Assembly: GCF_002149925.1 (NCBI RefSeq)
Contig: NZ_MSLT01000012.1
Location: 248,001 to 312,000, forward strand
From: Thioflexithrix psekupsensis
GTDB taxonomy: Bacteria; Pseudomonadota; Gammaproteobacteria; Beggiatoales; Beggiatoaceae
Reading direction: 5' to 3'
DNA: 64,000 bases
Shown here: one piece after another, positions 1 to 9,422 of the stretch
Layout of the letters: each line of letters begins with the position of its first letter
Position numbering within the stretch: the stretch's first letter is position 1
Translations under genes and position numbers: made by a program
Notes under the pieces: generated by a model
The model's input: only the letters and a program-made list of their open reading frames with translations
Told to the model about the DNA's origin: nothing
Database searches by the model: none

Positions 1-53
1 ATGTTATCTAGCACAAAAGATTTAAAACCATCTAATTCAAGGTGATTGATCAT
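1..53 (-). CDS. Start of a probable SMC/RecF-like AAA ATPase (partial)
   Basis: An ATG at 53-51 overlaps the TGA stop of the upstream DUF262 gene in an ATGA arrangement, and the frame stays open to the window edge. The 17 visible residues read MINHLELDGFKSFVLDN. This is the usual beginning of RecF/SMC/OLD-type ATPases, where a first beta strand and a 'GFKSF' turn precede the Walker A loop. Only the start is visible, so the family call is inferred from this short signature plus the tight coupling to DUF262. Walker motifs would have to lie outside the window. Confidence 0.45.
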   Translation of the reverse strand, partial: MINHLELDGFKSFVLDN

Positions 54-1924
54 TGAATAAATTTCTCTATCAAATTAATAATTTTTGAAAATCGCTCTTT
101 TACTGCTGGCACTTTCAGCGCATCTCTTGAGATATAAAATTGAAAGTCTATATCTTCAAGAAGTAAATTATATTCGTTGTGCAATTGTTGCTTGTGGTCA
201 AGCAGTTGATAAAACTGTTGTTCTGTCAGTTTTGATAAGGACACACTCCACATTTCAAATAAGGCTTTATTAATGGGTTTTCTGGGATTTTCGCCGTAGC
301 TGCGTCTGAAAGTATGCTTGTCAAATAAACGATAAGCCCGAACCATCGCACTTTTAAAAGCAGAGCGGATGTTTTCTACATTTTCTATTTGAATATTTAG
401 ATTTTTTAAATTATCTACTTTTTCTAAATAAGGAAGATTATTTTCTCTGAGCAGTTTTTTAAAATCCCGATTATTAAAATCAGGATAGGCATTAATAATA
501 ATCATGGTGTTACTTAGAAATGTATCAACAGAAATGGCTTTCTTAAAATCAGTATAATCTCTCACCCAAAAAGCCAAAAAACGCAGAATAAGTTCTTTAT
601 CCTCCATTCTTTCCGTTTTCACAGAAAAGCCAGTGGCTTGCTCAAATTCAGAGTATGCAGCCAGTTCGTTTAATAATTTTGTAGAATAGCCGATATATAA
701 AGCATTACGTATTTCTTGCGCGCTCAGTGGCTCGCCGCCTGTATTGATTCGCTTAAAAATATTACGCTTAACTTCTTCTGGAGTATTGGGTTCAATAATG
801 GTGAAGTTAAACTCGGTTTCTAAAATTCGATTTTGTAAATTAATAGGTAGCTCATTAAATGTTTTTCCATTAAAATCCTTCCAAAACTCTAATCGAAACA
901 ATGGAAAGCCATTTCCCTTGTCTATCTCTTTTCTATCCTTTAAAAAACGCCCACCCAAAATAAAATCTCTCAAGGTACTTAATCGTTGTAGTCCATCAAT
1001 AACTGTTAAATAACCTTTCTCATCTTCAGAAACATAGAACATAGGTAGTGGGATTTTAAGCATTAATGATTCTATTAACTGTGATTTTTTGTCTTCTTCC
1101 CAGACTTCTCTACGCTGAAAATCAGGGTTTAAATTGATTGTGTTTTGCACCAATCGACGCAAAATAGTTTCCATTGCAATAACTTTTGATTTAATAGAAA
1201 TATCATCAGGATTGAATGGATCGCCACTGAGTATTTCTTCTAATTCAATATCTTGTTTCGATTGTTTGACTCTTTGCATATCTACTCGTGCCTGTTCAAA
1301 CCAATCTGCTAAGTGCTGATGAAAATGGGCAAAACGGGCTTCATCTTCGGGTTCAAACCACGTTGAACTGGGGCCAATGAACTGTGCTGCGGCTTTAAAC
1401 AAATTTTCTACCGTGACCCGCTCAACTTCTTTGAGATAACGTCCTTCTTGAATGGTACGGTAATAAACTGTTAATGCGTGGGGTTGTTGAAAACGCACCC
1501 AACCATCGCTGTAAGGGACAATTTTCCATACCGTTTTAAAATCATTAATGTGAATGCACTCCACATATTGTACTCGATACGCCCCAAACACATAATCTTT
1601 GCTATGGGTATTAATTTTACTGATGCCACGCGGTTCTTGAAACTGTTTACCCCAAAATAACATAATTTGATTATTTAAAGCTTCAGGATAACGTTCTAAT
1701 AACCAACCAATTCCTAAGTCATCAATTAAACAATATGGCGTTCCTTCTTCATACACATGAATGTGATAACAACGTGGGTCTCCTTGTTGACAATAATCAA
1801 TACGAAATTGTTGTTTTGCTGAACAATTCCATGTTTCGGCATTGCGACAAATGCTACCATCCCAACCTTGCCGATGTGAATTAATCGTACAACCCACAGC
1901 ATTTCCAGCCGTAATAAAGTTCAT
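50..1924 (-). CDS. DUF262 (GmrSD/ParB-like nuclease fold) protein with unknown N-terminal domain
   Basis: 624 residues. From about residue 250 this is a DUF262 domain. It has the DG-x-QR-type motif as DGLQRLST at about 310-317, followed by RINTGGEPLSAQEIRNAL, the usual second DUF262 block. DUF262 occurs in GmrS, SspE, BrxU and other phage-defence proteins, where it can bind or hydrolyse nucleotides and regulate a nuclease. Residues 1-220 are not part of DUF262 and I do not recognise them. They are rich in Cys (12, 26, 34, 45, 52, 65) and aromatic residues and contain GWDGSIC. No HNH motif is visible in the C-terminal part. The gene overlaps the start of a probable ATPase gene, so the two likely form one operon. 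The product is probably cytosolic: no signal peptide or membrane segment is seen. Confidence 0.8.
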   Translation of the reverse strand: MNFITAGNAVGCTINSHRQGWDGSICRNAETWNCSAKQQFRIDYCQQGDPRCYHIHVYEEGTPYCLIDDLGIGWLLERYPEALNNQIMLFWGKQFQEPRGISKINTHSKDYVFGAYRVQYVECIHINDFKTVWKIVPYSDGWVRFQQPHALTVYYRTIQEGRYLKEVERVTVENLFKAAAQFIGPSSTWFEPEDEARFAHFHQHLADWFEQARVDMQRVKQSKQDIELEEILSGDPFNPDDISIKSKVIAMETILRRLVQNTINLNPDFQRREVWEEDKKSQLIESLMLKIPLPMFYVSEDEKGYLTVIDGLQRLSTLRDFILGGRFLKDRKEIDKGNGFPLFRLEFWKDFNGKTFNELPINLQNRILETEFNFTIIEPNTPEEVKRNIFKRINTGGEPLSAQEIRNALYIGYSTKLLNELAAYSEFEQATGFSVKTERMEDKELILRFLAFWVRDYTDFKKAISVDTFLSNTMIIINAYPDFNNRDFKKLLRENNLPYLEKVDNLKNLNIQIENVENIRSAFKSAMVRAYRLFDKHTFRRSYGENPRKPINKALFEMWSVSLSKLTEQQFYQLLDHKQQLHNEYNLLLEDIDFQFYISRDALKVPAVKERFSKIINLIEKFIQ

Positions 1925-2012
1925 TGTGTTTTTATCTCTGTAATAATTAGAAAAATAATAAAATATTTCAAATTTAAAACTAAGCGGTCAGCATATATTA
2001 CAACATTTAATT

Positions 2013-3026
2013 TCACCGCGCCCCATTCTGCTCTAAAAACTCACGTACTTTCTGTTCTCGCCCTCGAATTAACTGTGGCAATAGGCTTTCATAATGGGTG
2101 ATTTTTTGCAGAATTTGTGCTTGATTTTGATAATAATCTTTAATTAAAGGTAAAGGATCAGTACTCATATCATTAATTTTAACTTCTAAATGCAATTGTG
2201 CTTCTACTGCATTTCCCGCGGGGCCGCGAATATAACCAACAATATCCCCTTGTTGTAAAGTTTGTCCTTCTTGCACCGCAATGTCTTTTAAATGCACATA
2301 AACCGTATAAAGTTGATTGCCGTGATGTACCTTAACATAAGCACCAGATAAACGGCTATGCGTGGCGCGAATCACCACGCCATCAGCCATCACAAAAACA
2401 GGCACATTATCCACATAAATATCGTAACCCAAATGTGGCCGCGATTTACCCAACCAATCATCCCGTTTAGAGCCAAAATGCGGCAAACCATCGCGCACCA
2501 CATCTTGCGGCACATAACCAATTGAACGATCTAAAAAATCCTCAATGCGCATATTCGGTAATGGCATTAAAAAAGTTTTATTTTGTAAAGTAAATAAAGT
2601 AGGCAAAGTCATTTTTTCTAATTGATTTAAAGCGTTTAAATTTAATTCGCTTTGTTGCTTTAATAAATTGTGGCAACGAGGAAAACAAATCTGATATAAA
2701 TTTTCCTGTTCATCAATTTCAAAAGCATAATCCTGTGCCAAAGCAAATTGAATGATGACTTGCGCCCGTTGCGAATCGTCAGACAGCCAGTGTAAATTCG
2801 TAATCGCTTTGTCTAACAAAAGCAAACGTCCTTCCGTCGCCTGACACGCCGTAAAAGATAAGATTAAACGCTGTTCTTCGCGCACAAGCGATTGCGCTTG
2901 ACAGCCCGTGTGCCGAATAACAATGCGCGATTGTTCAAAAGTAACTGCCGTAATTTCAGCCGCAAATCCTGAAGAAAATGAAAAAATAGCCCCTAATAAT
3001 AACAGGCGAAGAAAAAACATCATCAT
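2013..3026 (-). CDS. Exported M23/LytM-like peptidase, active site degenerate
   Basis: 337 residues with an N-terminal signal peptide (hydrophobic 3-22, cut near FAA). Residues 180-290 form an M23 (LytM/lysostaphin) domain. Zinc ligands are present as His198-x3-Asp202 (HLGYD) and His279, and the catalytic His245 is in YVHL. The usual H-x-H pair reads Gln277-Leu-His279, so the His that acts as general base in LytM enzymes is replaced. The protein may therefore bind peptidoglycan or another partner rather than cut, as EnvC/NlpD-type factors do. That is an inference. The N-terminal half is unassigned. The start overlaps the upstream kinase stop by 4 bp, so the two are translationally coupled. 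Confidence 0.8.
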   Translation of the reverse strand: MMMFFLRLLLLGAIFSFSSGFAAEITAVTFEQSRIVIRHTGCQAQSLVREEQRLILSFTACQATEGRLLLLDKAITNLHWLSDDSQRAQVIIQFALAQDYAFEIDEQENLYQICFPRCHNLLKQQSELNLNALNQLEKMTLPTLFTLQNKTFLMPLPNMRIEDFLDRSIGYVPQDVVRDGLPHFGSKRDDWLGKSRPHLGYDIYVDNVPVFVMADGVVIRATHSRLSGAYVKVHHGNQLYTVYVHLKDIAVQEGQTLQQGDIVGYIRGPAGNAVEAQLHLEVKINDMSTDPLPLIKDYYQNQAQILQKITHYESLLPQLIRGREQKVREFLEQNGAR

Positions 3027-4606
3027 GGTTGTATTTGCGCCTCATTGGATGGAGATTGACAATCAAAATTCTGCATTAGAAAACGAGAATGTACCCATCC
3101 CACCGTGCCTTCATAATTAATCATCACCCACAATTGAGGCCCACGCGCATTAAACACAAAATGCGAACGATCTAAATAACGAATACAATCAGCATCGCGT
3201 GGAATTTTACCAGCAAAACTTCCTAAATCACCGGGATAATGACGAATATTTAACACATCTCCCGGTGCCACATTATCCACTTTATAATATTTAATAAAAT
3301 GCGCTTCTCCTTGTTCTTTCTTAAATTTTTCTTTATCCAAAGCGAGAGCTTGATCCGAAAATCGCATGAGTAAATTTAACATTTCATCTACTCTTTTCTT
3401 TTCTGCATCTAATTGGGCAAATTGAGTGCGCAAAGTGGCTAATTCATTCTCATAAGATAAGCGTAATTGATGCTCAGTTTTCCATTTTTCATCCAAATAT
3501 AAAAACAGCGTAATGCCAGACATCATCAATGCCAATATGAATAAAACCAACGAAGAAGTCAGCCAGCGTTGCACAAGGGGATGTTCTGATTTTCCGAAGG
3601 CTTTATTTCTATTGCCATTTTTAGCAGGCGAGGCCGCATGAGCCAGCGAAGACAGCCGATAAGACGGACGATCAGCCAATAATGCCGCTCGCCATTCGGC
3701 AATCGATTGCGGACGTTTTTCTTCGGTGGGTTGCAATGCCCAATCAATAGCCGCTAGAATTTGCGTTGAATAACGTCCTTCTCCGATTTCTTTAGCGGGA
3801 ATTAAAGGGTCTTTAATCACACGCCGCGTAGCTGGCATTGGCGGTTCACCATTCACCATAAAATAAGAAACCGCCCCCAACGCATAAATATCCGTCCAAG
3901 GCCCTTGTGCTTCTCGCTCATTATCATATTGTTCTAATGGCGCATATCCCGGCGTAACAATACTGGTGACAATACTGCGTTCTTGATTCATGGAATAACG
4001 CGCCGAACCAAAATCTAATAGCACAGGAGAATTATCACTGCGAATATAAATATTATTAGGCTTAATATCGCGGTGTAATAAACCTGCCTCATGGACTTTT
4101 TCTAAACCATCTAATAAAGGTAATAAAATGGCTAAAAATTCTTCCTCAGTCAGCGTGCCTTTGCGTTTGATATAATGGCTTAAATTTTCCCCATTTTGGT
4201 ATTCCATAACCATGTAGGCTGTGCCATTGGCCTCAAAATAACGCAATACACGAACCACATTGGGATGATGAAACCGCGCCAATGCCCGCGCTTCCGCCAC
4301 GAATCGCTCCAATCCCCAACGAAACGAAGGCGCATCAGAATCCGAACGCATTTGCACCGTGCTAATTCCTTCGCGCACCGCAAATTCACTGGGCAAATAC
4401 TCCTTAATTGCCACCCGTTGTTGTAAATGGGTGTCTGTGGCTAAATACGTGATACCAAAACCACCGGGATTGCCCAAAACAGACTCAATTTGGTATTCAT
4501 TTAACCAAAAACCATGCGGCAACGCATGACGATGCAATGCAGGCGAGGCAACAGTATGATTTTCTTGTGGATTTTCTTGCGGGGGGTGCGACATATTTGA
4601 AGTCAA
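3023..4606 (-). CDS. Membrane Ser/Thr protein kinase (PknB type) with C-terminal SH3-like domain
   Basis: 527 residues. The cytoplasmic kinase domain covers about 38-310: glycine loop GNPGGFGITY (45-54), Lys68 in VAIKEY, HRDIKPNN (178-185), DFG (198-200) and a PGYAPLEQY activation segment. A single membrane helix lies at about 348-372, followed by a coiled coil and a C-terminal SH3b-like region (YYKVDNVAPGDVLNIRHYPG onwards, ending VGWVHSRF) that should sit outside the inner membrane. SH3b folds often bind cell-wall glycans or peptides, so the kinase may sense envelope state; this is inferred. The start is a TTG at 4606, preceded by AGGAGG at a spacing of about 10. An in-frame ATG at 4594 is too far from that site. 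It overlaps the M23-like gene downstream by 4 bp. Confidence 0.88.
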   Translation of the reverse strand: MTSNMSHPPQENPQENHTVASPALHRHALPHGFWLNEYQIESVLGNPGGFGITYLATDTHLQQRVAIKEYLPSEFAVREGISTVQMRSDSDAPSFRWGLERFVAEARALARFHHPNVVRVLRYFEANGTAYMVMEYQNGENLSHYIKRKGTLTEEEFLAILLPLLDGLEKVHEAGLLHRDIKPNNIYIRSDNSPVLLDFGSARYSMNQERSIVTSIVTPGYAPLEQYDNEREAQGPWTDIYALGAVSYFMVNGEPPMPATRRVIKDPLIPAKEIGEGRYSTQILAAIDWALQPTEEKRPQSIAEWRAALLADRPSYRLSSLAHAASPAKNGNRNKAFGKSEHPLVQRWLTSSLVLFILALMMSGITLFLYLDEKWKTEHQLRLSYENELATLRTQFAQLDAEKKRVDEMLNLLMRFSDQALALDKEKFKKEQGEAHFIKYYKVDNVAPGDVLNIRHYPGDLGSFAGKIPRDADCIRYLDRSHFVFNARGPQLWVMINYEGTVGWVHSRFLMQNFDCQSPSNEAQIQP

Positions 4607-4693
4607 GGTGAAACATCCTCCTAGTTGATAGGGGAATTTGTTGAATAATCAATTCATGAAACATTTTAAATATAACACAATCAACCAATCAAT

Positions 4694-5536
4694 ATGCGTC
4701 ATTCTAACATTCAACAAGCATTGAAAACAGCTTATTCTCTGCTGAATTCTTATGAAACAGCGACATTAGAAAGTGAGATTCTATTAGGTTTTATTTTAGA
4801 ATGCAGTCGCAGTCAATTAAGAGCTTATCCAGAGCGAACATTAACCCCAGCCCAATATGAACAATTTATCAATTTAATTCATGCTCGTGCAGAGGGTGTT
4901 CCGATTGCTTATTTAACAGGGCAACGTGAATTTTGGTCATTGCCCTTAATCATCACCAATAACACTTTAATTCCGCGTTCTGATACAGAATTATTGGTTG
5001 AATTAGCACTGTGTTATTTACCGAAAGATAAACCTACCAGTTTATTTGATTTAGGGACAGGCAGTGGTGCGATTGCTTTAGCCATTGCTTATGAGCGCGC
5101 CAATTGTCAAATTATTGCCACTGATTTGTCGCTAGAAGCCCTTACCATTGCACAACAAAATGCGGTTATTTTACGATTATTGAATATCCAGTTTCAACAA
5201 GGAAATTGGTTTGATGCGCTTATGGGTAAAAAGGCTGATTTAATCGTGAGTAATCCACCTTATTTAGCCCCTGATGATCCGCATTTACAACAAGGTGATT
5301 TGCGTTATGAACCGCCATCTGCTTTAATTGCGCCACAAAATGGATTAGCTGATTTAATCACGATTATTCATCATGCGCCCTTTTTTTTAAATGCGCAAGG
5401 GTGGCTATTATTAGAACATGGTTATCAACAAGGACAAGCGGTACGTCACGAATTAATTAAAGCGGGTTTTCAACAGGTACAAACCCATAAAGATTATGCG
5501 CAACATGAGCGGGTTTCTTGCGGACAAATGCCGTAA
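4694..5536 (+). CDS. prmC: Release factor N5-glutamine methyltransferase PrmC
   Basis: 280 residues, the normal length. PrmC (HemK) methylates the Gln of the GGQ motif in release factors RF1 and RF2 with S-adenosylmethionine. An N-terminal helical domain (1-85) is followed by a Rossmann fold with the SAM loop FDLGTGSGAIAL and the catalytic NPPY motif in IVSNPPYLAPDDP. It often follows prfA, but here it stands alone, divergent from the Ser/Thr kinase and convergent with a hybrid kinase whose stop lies 5 bp beyond its own. No good ribosome binding site is seen before the ATG. Confidence 0.95.
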   Translation: MRHSNIQQALKTAYSLLNSYETATLESEILLGFILECSRSQLRAYPERTLTPAQYEQFINLIHARAEGVPIAYLTGQREFWSLPLIITNNTLIPRSDTELLVELALCYLPKDKPTSLFDLGTGSGAIALAIAYERANCQIIATDLSLEALTIAQQNAVILRLLNIQFQQGNWFDALMGKKADLIVSNPPYLAPDDPHLQQGDLRYEPPSALIAPQNGLADLITIIHHAPFFLNAQGWLLLEHGYQQGQAVRHELIKAGFQQVQTHKDYAQHERVSCGQMP

Positions 5537-5541
5537 TTTTT

Positions 5542-8172
5542 TTATAAAAAAGGAGTCACTAAACGACAAATTGCATCCGTATCATAATGTTCAATATGGT
5601 AGCGAATGTGTTGAATTAAATGGGCTGATGCACTTTGTTCTGTTTCCATTTGAGTTAAGTAAAATAATAAACTGTCAATATCTCCCATCATGGCCAATTC
5701 GTGTAATTTAGCTGCAGATTTGGGGAGTAAAAAAGAAGAGGAATCATGAGTTATTTCTGAAGTTAATGCGACGGAATCGGGAGTCAATTTTTCTGGGCTG
5801 GTGGGCGTTTCATAATGCCAAGTTAAATCCAATTGTCTTTGTAAACAAGCCAGCAATTGATCGGCATTAATGGGTTTAGGAATAAATTCATCACAGCCCG
5901 CTTTTAAACTGCGTTCACGGTGATAATCAAAAGCACTGGCTGAGGCAGCAATAATTTTAATGAATTGGAGTTGTTGATTACTGCGCAATTGTTGTGTGGT
6001 CATAAAGCCATCCATATCAGGCATAATTAAATCCATAATAATTAAATCGGGTAATTTTGCTTGTGCAATGGTCAATGCTTCCGCCCCCGTATAAGCGGCC
6101 AGAATATTAAAATGTAACGGTTCTAATAAATGTTTACACACCAATTGATTAAAATGCTGATCATCCACCACTAAAATAGTTTTTTTATTGCCATTATAAC
6201 CAATAATTTTAGGCTGATGATTATCACTCTCAATAAATTGTTGGATAATGGGAAATTTAACCGAAAAACTAAAGCGACTGCCCAGATTCAATTGACTTTC
6301 TAAGTGCAGTTTTCCACCCATCATTTCCACTAATTTCTTAGTAATGGCTAACCCCAAGCCTGTGCCTTCGGCATGGTGCTGTCTGGTGCTAATTTGTTGA
6401 AAAGGAAGAAAAATTTCTTTTTGCAACTCTGATGGAATACCAATACCCGTGTCTTCTACGGTAAAATACAATTGCCTATAATGGGTTGTATTTATTTTAT
6501 TTTCTAAAGAGAGATAAAGCGAGTTTTCAGCGTCGTTTATTGTATTTTCTGACATGTCGCTGCGAATAGAAAAAACCACCCCCCCGCGTTCTGTAAACTT
6601 TATCGCATTGCTTAACAAATTCATTAAAATTTGCCGTAAACGTTTTTCATCGGCATGAATGGCAATGGGCAGAGTATTTGATTGTTTAAATTCAAATTTA
6701 ATTTGTTTTTGCTCGGCGCGCATTTTAAATAAATCCACAACCCCCGTTAAAAAACGACCAAAATGAAAATCGCTGGGATATAATTCCATTCTTTCCGCTT
6801 CAATTTTGGATAAATCTAAAATATCACTAATCAGTGTTAATAAATATTCTCCGCTGCGATGAATCACTTCAATGCCTTCTTGTTGATTCTTATTTAAAGT
6901 AGAGTCCCGTTTTAAAATTTGGGTATAGCCTAAAATTCCATTTAATGGTGTGCGCAATTCATGGCTCATACTGGCTAAAAAACGACTTTTAGCACGGTTA
7001 GCACTTTCGGCTAATTCTTTGGCTTTTTGCAGCTCTAATTCAGTCTTTTTACGATTACTAATATCTTGTATTTGGCTGATAATAGAAATCGGATTGCCTA
7101 GCGAATCTTGGCGTAAGTAAGAATTTAAAATACCATAAACCACATAGCCTAATTTATGAATATAACGAATTTCTTCTTGATGGCGTTTAATTTTACCACT
7201 GATTAAATGTTCCCAATGTAAACGATTTAATTCTGCGTCATCATTCCAAGTAATGTTTTTAAAATTAAGGTGCATTAATTCATTGCGGGTATAGCCTAAA
7301 AATTTGCATAAAGACGCATTTACATCCAAAAAATTACCTTCTATAGAAACCTCAGCCATACCAATAGGCGCAAAATGAAATAAATCCCGAAAACGCGATT
7401 CACTTTCACGCAGAGCTTCCTCGGCTTGTTTTTGTACCGTAATGTCAATCACCACGCCAATAATACGCACCAATTCGTGGCATTCGTTACGCACGTTATA
7501 ACCGCGCAATAGCATCCAACGCAGAGAATTATCACCATGATAAATGCGAAATTGAAACTCGTTATAAGCAGGCACCCATTCGGTTAAATCAGTAAAACTG
7601 AGTTCTTCAAATATCCATAAATCTTCATGATAAATGAGCTTTAACCATGCTGAGTGAGAATGAGGTAATGTTTTTTCATCATATCCCAAATGTTTTTTTA
7701 AATGAGGGTCAATATAAAAGCTATCTTCCTCCAAATGCCAATCTAAAATTCCCGATTGGGTGGCTTTGGCTAATTTTTCGTAACGATGTTGTAAAATACG
7801 ATAACGAGACTCAATGGGTAAATGAGGATTAGGGAGACAATAAATCCTTGCTTGCTCATGTTGATGCGTTAAAATAAGCAGTTCTATGGGATAATTAAAA
7901 AAAGTCGTTAATTGTCCATAATAACGCCATGCGCCATGTAATTGGGCTTGTTGAATGGCTTGCTTTAATTGATGCAATGAAAACGGATCATGAATTTCCA
8001 TAAGTTCGGCTAAGTTTTTATGCAATAGCTGTTCTTTTTTGTAACATTTCCATAATGCTAATGCAGCTTCATTACAGTCAATAATAACTAACGTCTCCAC
8101 GTGCAATGTTAAAATTGCAACTGGTTTCTCTGAAAAAATCTCAGGATTCATGTCAGGCATAATTTCAATCAT
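5542..8172 (-). CDS. Hybrid sensor histidine kinase (PAS-PAS-PAS-HisKA-HATPase-receiver)
   Basis: 876 residues, no membrane segment. Successive PAS domains fill residues 1-390: an N-terminal weak PAS, a PAS/PAC with a bilobed 'YIDPHLKKHLGYDEKTLPHS' type sequence, and one starting RFRDLFHFAPIGMAEVS. A short coiled coil leads to HisKA (SHELRTPLNGILGYTQ, phospho-acceptor His) and HATPase (NLLSNAIKF, DTGIGIP, GTGLGLAI). A receiver near 660-780 has the acceptor Asp in IIMDLIMPDMDG and Lys in IPKP. A helical tail of about 90 residues follows the receiver and resembles the tail of the 1309-residue hybrid kinase at 52492-56421. AAGG at a good spacing precedes the ATG. The signal and partner regulator are unknown. 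Confidence 0.92.
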   Translation of the reverse strand: MIEIMPDMNPEIFSEKPVAILTLHVETLVIIDCNEAALALWKCYKKEQLLHKNLAELMEIHDPFSLHQLKQAIQQAQLHGAWRYYGQLTTFFNYPIELLILTHQHEQARIYCLPNPHLPIESRYRILQHRYEKLAKATQSGILDWHLEEDSFYIDPHLKKHLGYDEKTLPHSHSAWLKLIYHEDLWIFEELSFTDLTEWVPAYNEFQFRIYHGDNSLRWMLLRGYNVRNECHELVRIIGVVIDITVQKQAEEALRESESRFRDLFHFAPIGMAEVSIEGNFLDVNASLCKFLGYTRNELMHLNFKNITWNDDAELNRLHWEHLISGKIKRHQEEIRYIHKLGYVVYGILNSYLRQDSLGNPISIISQIQDISNRKKTELELQKAKELAESANRAKSRFLASMSHELRTPLNGILGYTQILKRDSTLNKNQQEGIEVIHRSGEYLLTLISDILDLSKIEAERMELYPSDFHFGRFLTGVVDLFKMRAEQKQIKFEFKQSNTLPIAIHADEKRLRQILMNLLSNAIKFTERGGVVFSIRSDMSENTINDAENSLYLSLENKINTTHYRQLYFTVEDTGIGIPSELQKEIFLPFQQISTRQHHAEGTGLGLAITKKLVEMMGGKLHLESQLNLGSRFSFSVKFPIIQQFIESDNHQPKIIGYNGNKKTILVVDDQHFNQLVCKHLLEPLHFNILAAYTGAEALTIAQAKLPDLIIMDLIMPDMDGFMTTQQLRSNQQLQFIKIIAASASAFDYHRERSLKAGCDEFIPKPINADQLLACLQRQLDLTWHYETPTSPEKLTPDSVALTSEITHDSSSFLLPKSAAKLHELAMMGDIDSLLFYLTQMETEQSASAHLIQHIRYHIEHYDTDAICRLVTPFL

Positions 8173-8419
8173 TAAAGTTGCCTTAGATTTTGAATGATTT
8201 GGTTATTTAACCCAGTATAGAAAAAGAATACAATTCTATTCTTAAAAGAATTTTCCCTCTTTGTCTATGATTTGGGTTAAGTATGGGTTTTAAAATGGGG
8301 ATTGCGTTTATTGGTTGAATTTCCTTTGCGTTAATGAAAAGATAACTTCAGCGGGGTGGGAAATCAGGGTTTAATCCTATCCTGTGATTTATATTTTTTC
8401 TTTAAAATGAGGATGTTCA

Positions 8420-9205
8420 ATGATTCAAGATACCCCTTTACGCATTGCCAATCGTGATTACCGCTCTCGTTTACTGGTGGGGACGGGCAAATATCGGGAT
8501 TTGGAAGAAACCCAACAAGCCATTCTTGCCAGTGGGGCGGACATCGTGACAGTTGCCATTCGTCGTACAAATATTGGGCAAGACCCAAAACAACCTAACT
8601 TGTTAGATGTCTTGCCGCCCGATCAGTATACCATTTTACCGAATACTGCGGGCTGTTATACCGCAGATGATGCGGTGCGCACGTGTCGGCTGGCGCGAGA
8701 ATTACTGGACGGACATGATTTGGTTAAATTGGAAGTATTGGGAGATGAGAAAACTTTATTTCCCGATATTATGGAGACTTTAATTGCCGCTAAAATTTTG
8801 GTAAAAGAAAATTTTAAAGTGATGGTTTATACCAATGATGATCCGATTGTGGCAAAGCGTTTTGAAGAATTGGGATGTGTGGCGGTTATGCCGTTGGCCG
8901 CGCCGATTGGTTCGGGTTTGGGGATTCGCAACCCTTTGAATATTTTAACGATTATTGAAAATGCTCACGTCCCCATTTTGGTGGATGCGGGGGTAGGCAC
9001 GGCTTCTGATGCGGCGATTGCGATGGAGTTGGGTTGTGATGGGGTGTTGATGAATACGGCGATTGCAGCCGCTAAACAGCCTGTTTTAATGGCTTCGGCG
9101 ATGAAAAAAGCCATTGAGGCAGGACGCGAAGCCTTTTTAGCGGGTCGAATGCCCCGCCGTCGTTATGCAAATGCTTCTTCTCCGATGGATGGATTATTTT
9201 TATAG
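8420..9205 (+). CDS. thiG: Thiazole synthase ThiG
   Basis: 261 residues, full length. ThiG condenses deoxyxylulose-5-phosphate, dehydroglycine (or glycine-derived imine) and ThiS-thiocarboxylate into the thiazole phosphate of thiamine. A TIM barrel is seen with the Schiff-base Lys in LVKLEVLGD, the phosphate-binding loop in PIGSGLGI and the [11 protein letters not shown] segment. GAGGA precedes the ATG. ThiS normally sits directly upstream, but the 247 bp before this gene holds no ThiS-like frame ending in Gly-Gly. No TPP riboswitch consensus is seen either, so the other thi genes must be elsewhere. Confidence 0.96.
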   Translation: MIQDTPLRIANRDYRSRLLVGTGKYRDLEETQQAILASGADIVTVAIRRTNIGQDPKQPNLLDVLPPDQYTILPNTAGCYTADDAVRTCRLARELLDGHDLVKLEVLGDEKTLFPDIMETLIAAKILVKENFKVMVYTNDDPIVAKRFEELGCVAVMPLAAPIGSGLGIRNPLNILTIIENAHVPILVDAGVGTASDAAIAMELGCDGVLMNTAIAAAKQPVLMASAMKKAIEAGREAFLAGRMPRRRYANASSPMDGLFL

Positions 9206-9232
9206 TTCATCTTTCCATTAGTTACTTGTTTA

Positions 9233-9263
9233 TCTCGTTGCCAAGTGCCACTTGGAAACGAGA
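9233..9263. repeat. Short palindrome (TCTCGTTnCCAAGT / ACTTGGnAACGAGA)
   Basis: Two 14-bp arms with one mismatch pair flank a 3-bp centre between thiG and orn. It could form an RNA hairpin at the 3' end of the thiG transcript, but no T-run follows, so it is not a classical terminator. Palindromes of this type are often dispersed in filamentous bacterial genomes. Only one copy is in this window. Confidence 0.55.
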
Positions 9264-9422
9264 TGATACGGCCGTTGGGGGGTGTCGTCTTGCCGAAACA
9301 ACCCTTTTTCTCCGAAAATATGCTAACTTGTTGCTGTCTTTAGGACAGTTTTGCGGTGAAAGACCCTTAATACCGCCCAATCGCGTTACAATAGCTCCGT
9401 TATAAACAACTTAGGAATTCGC

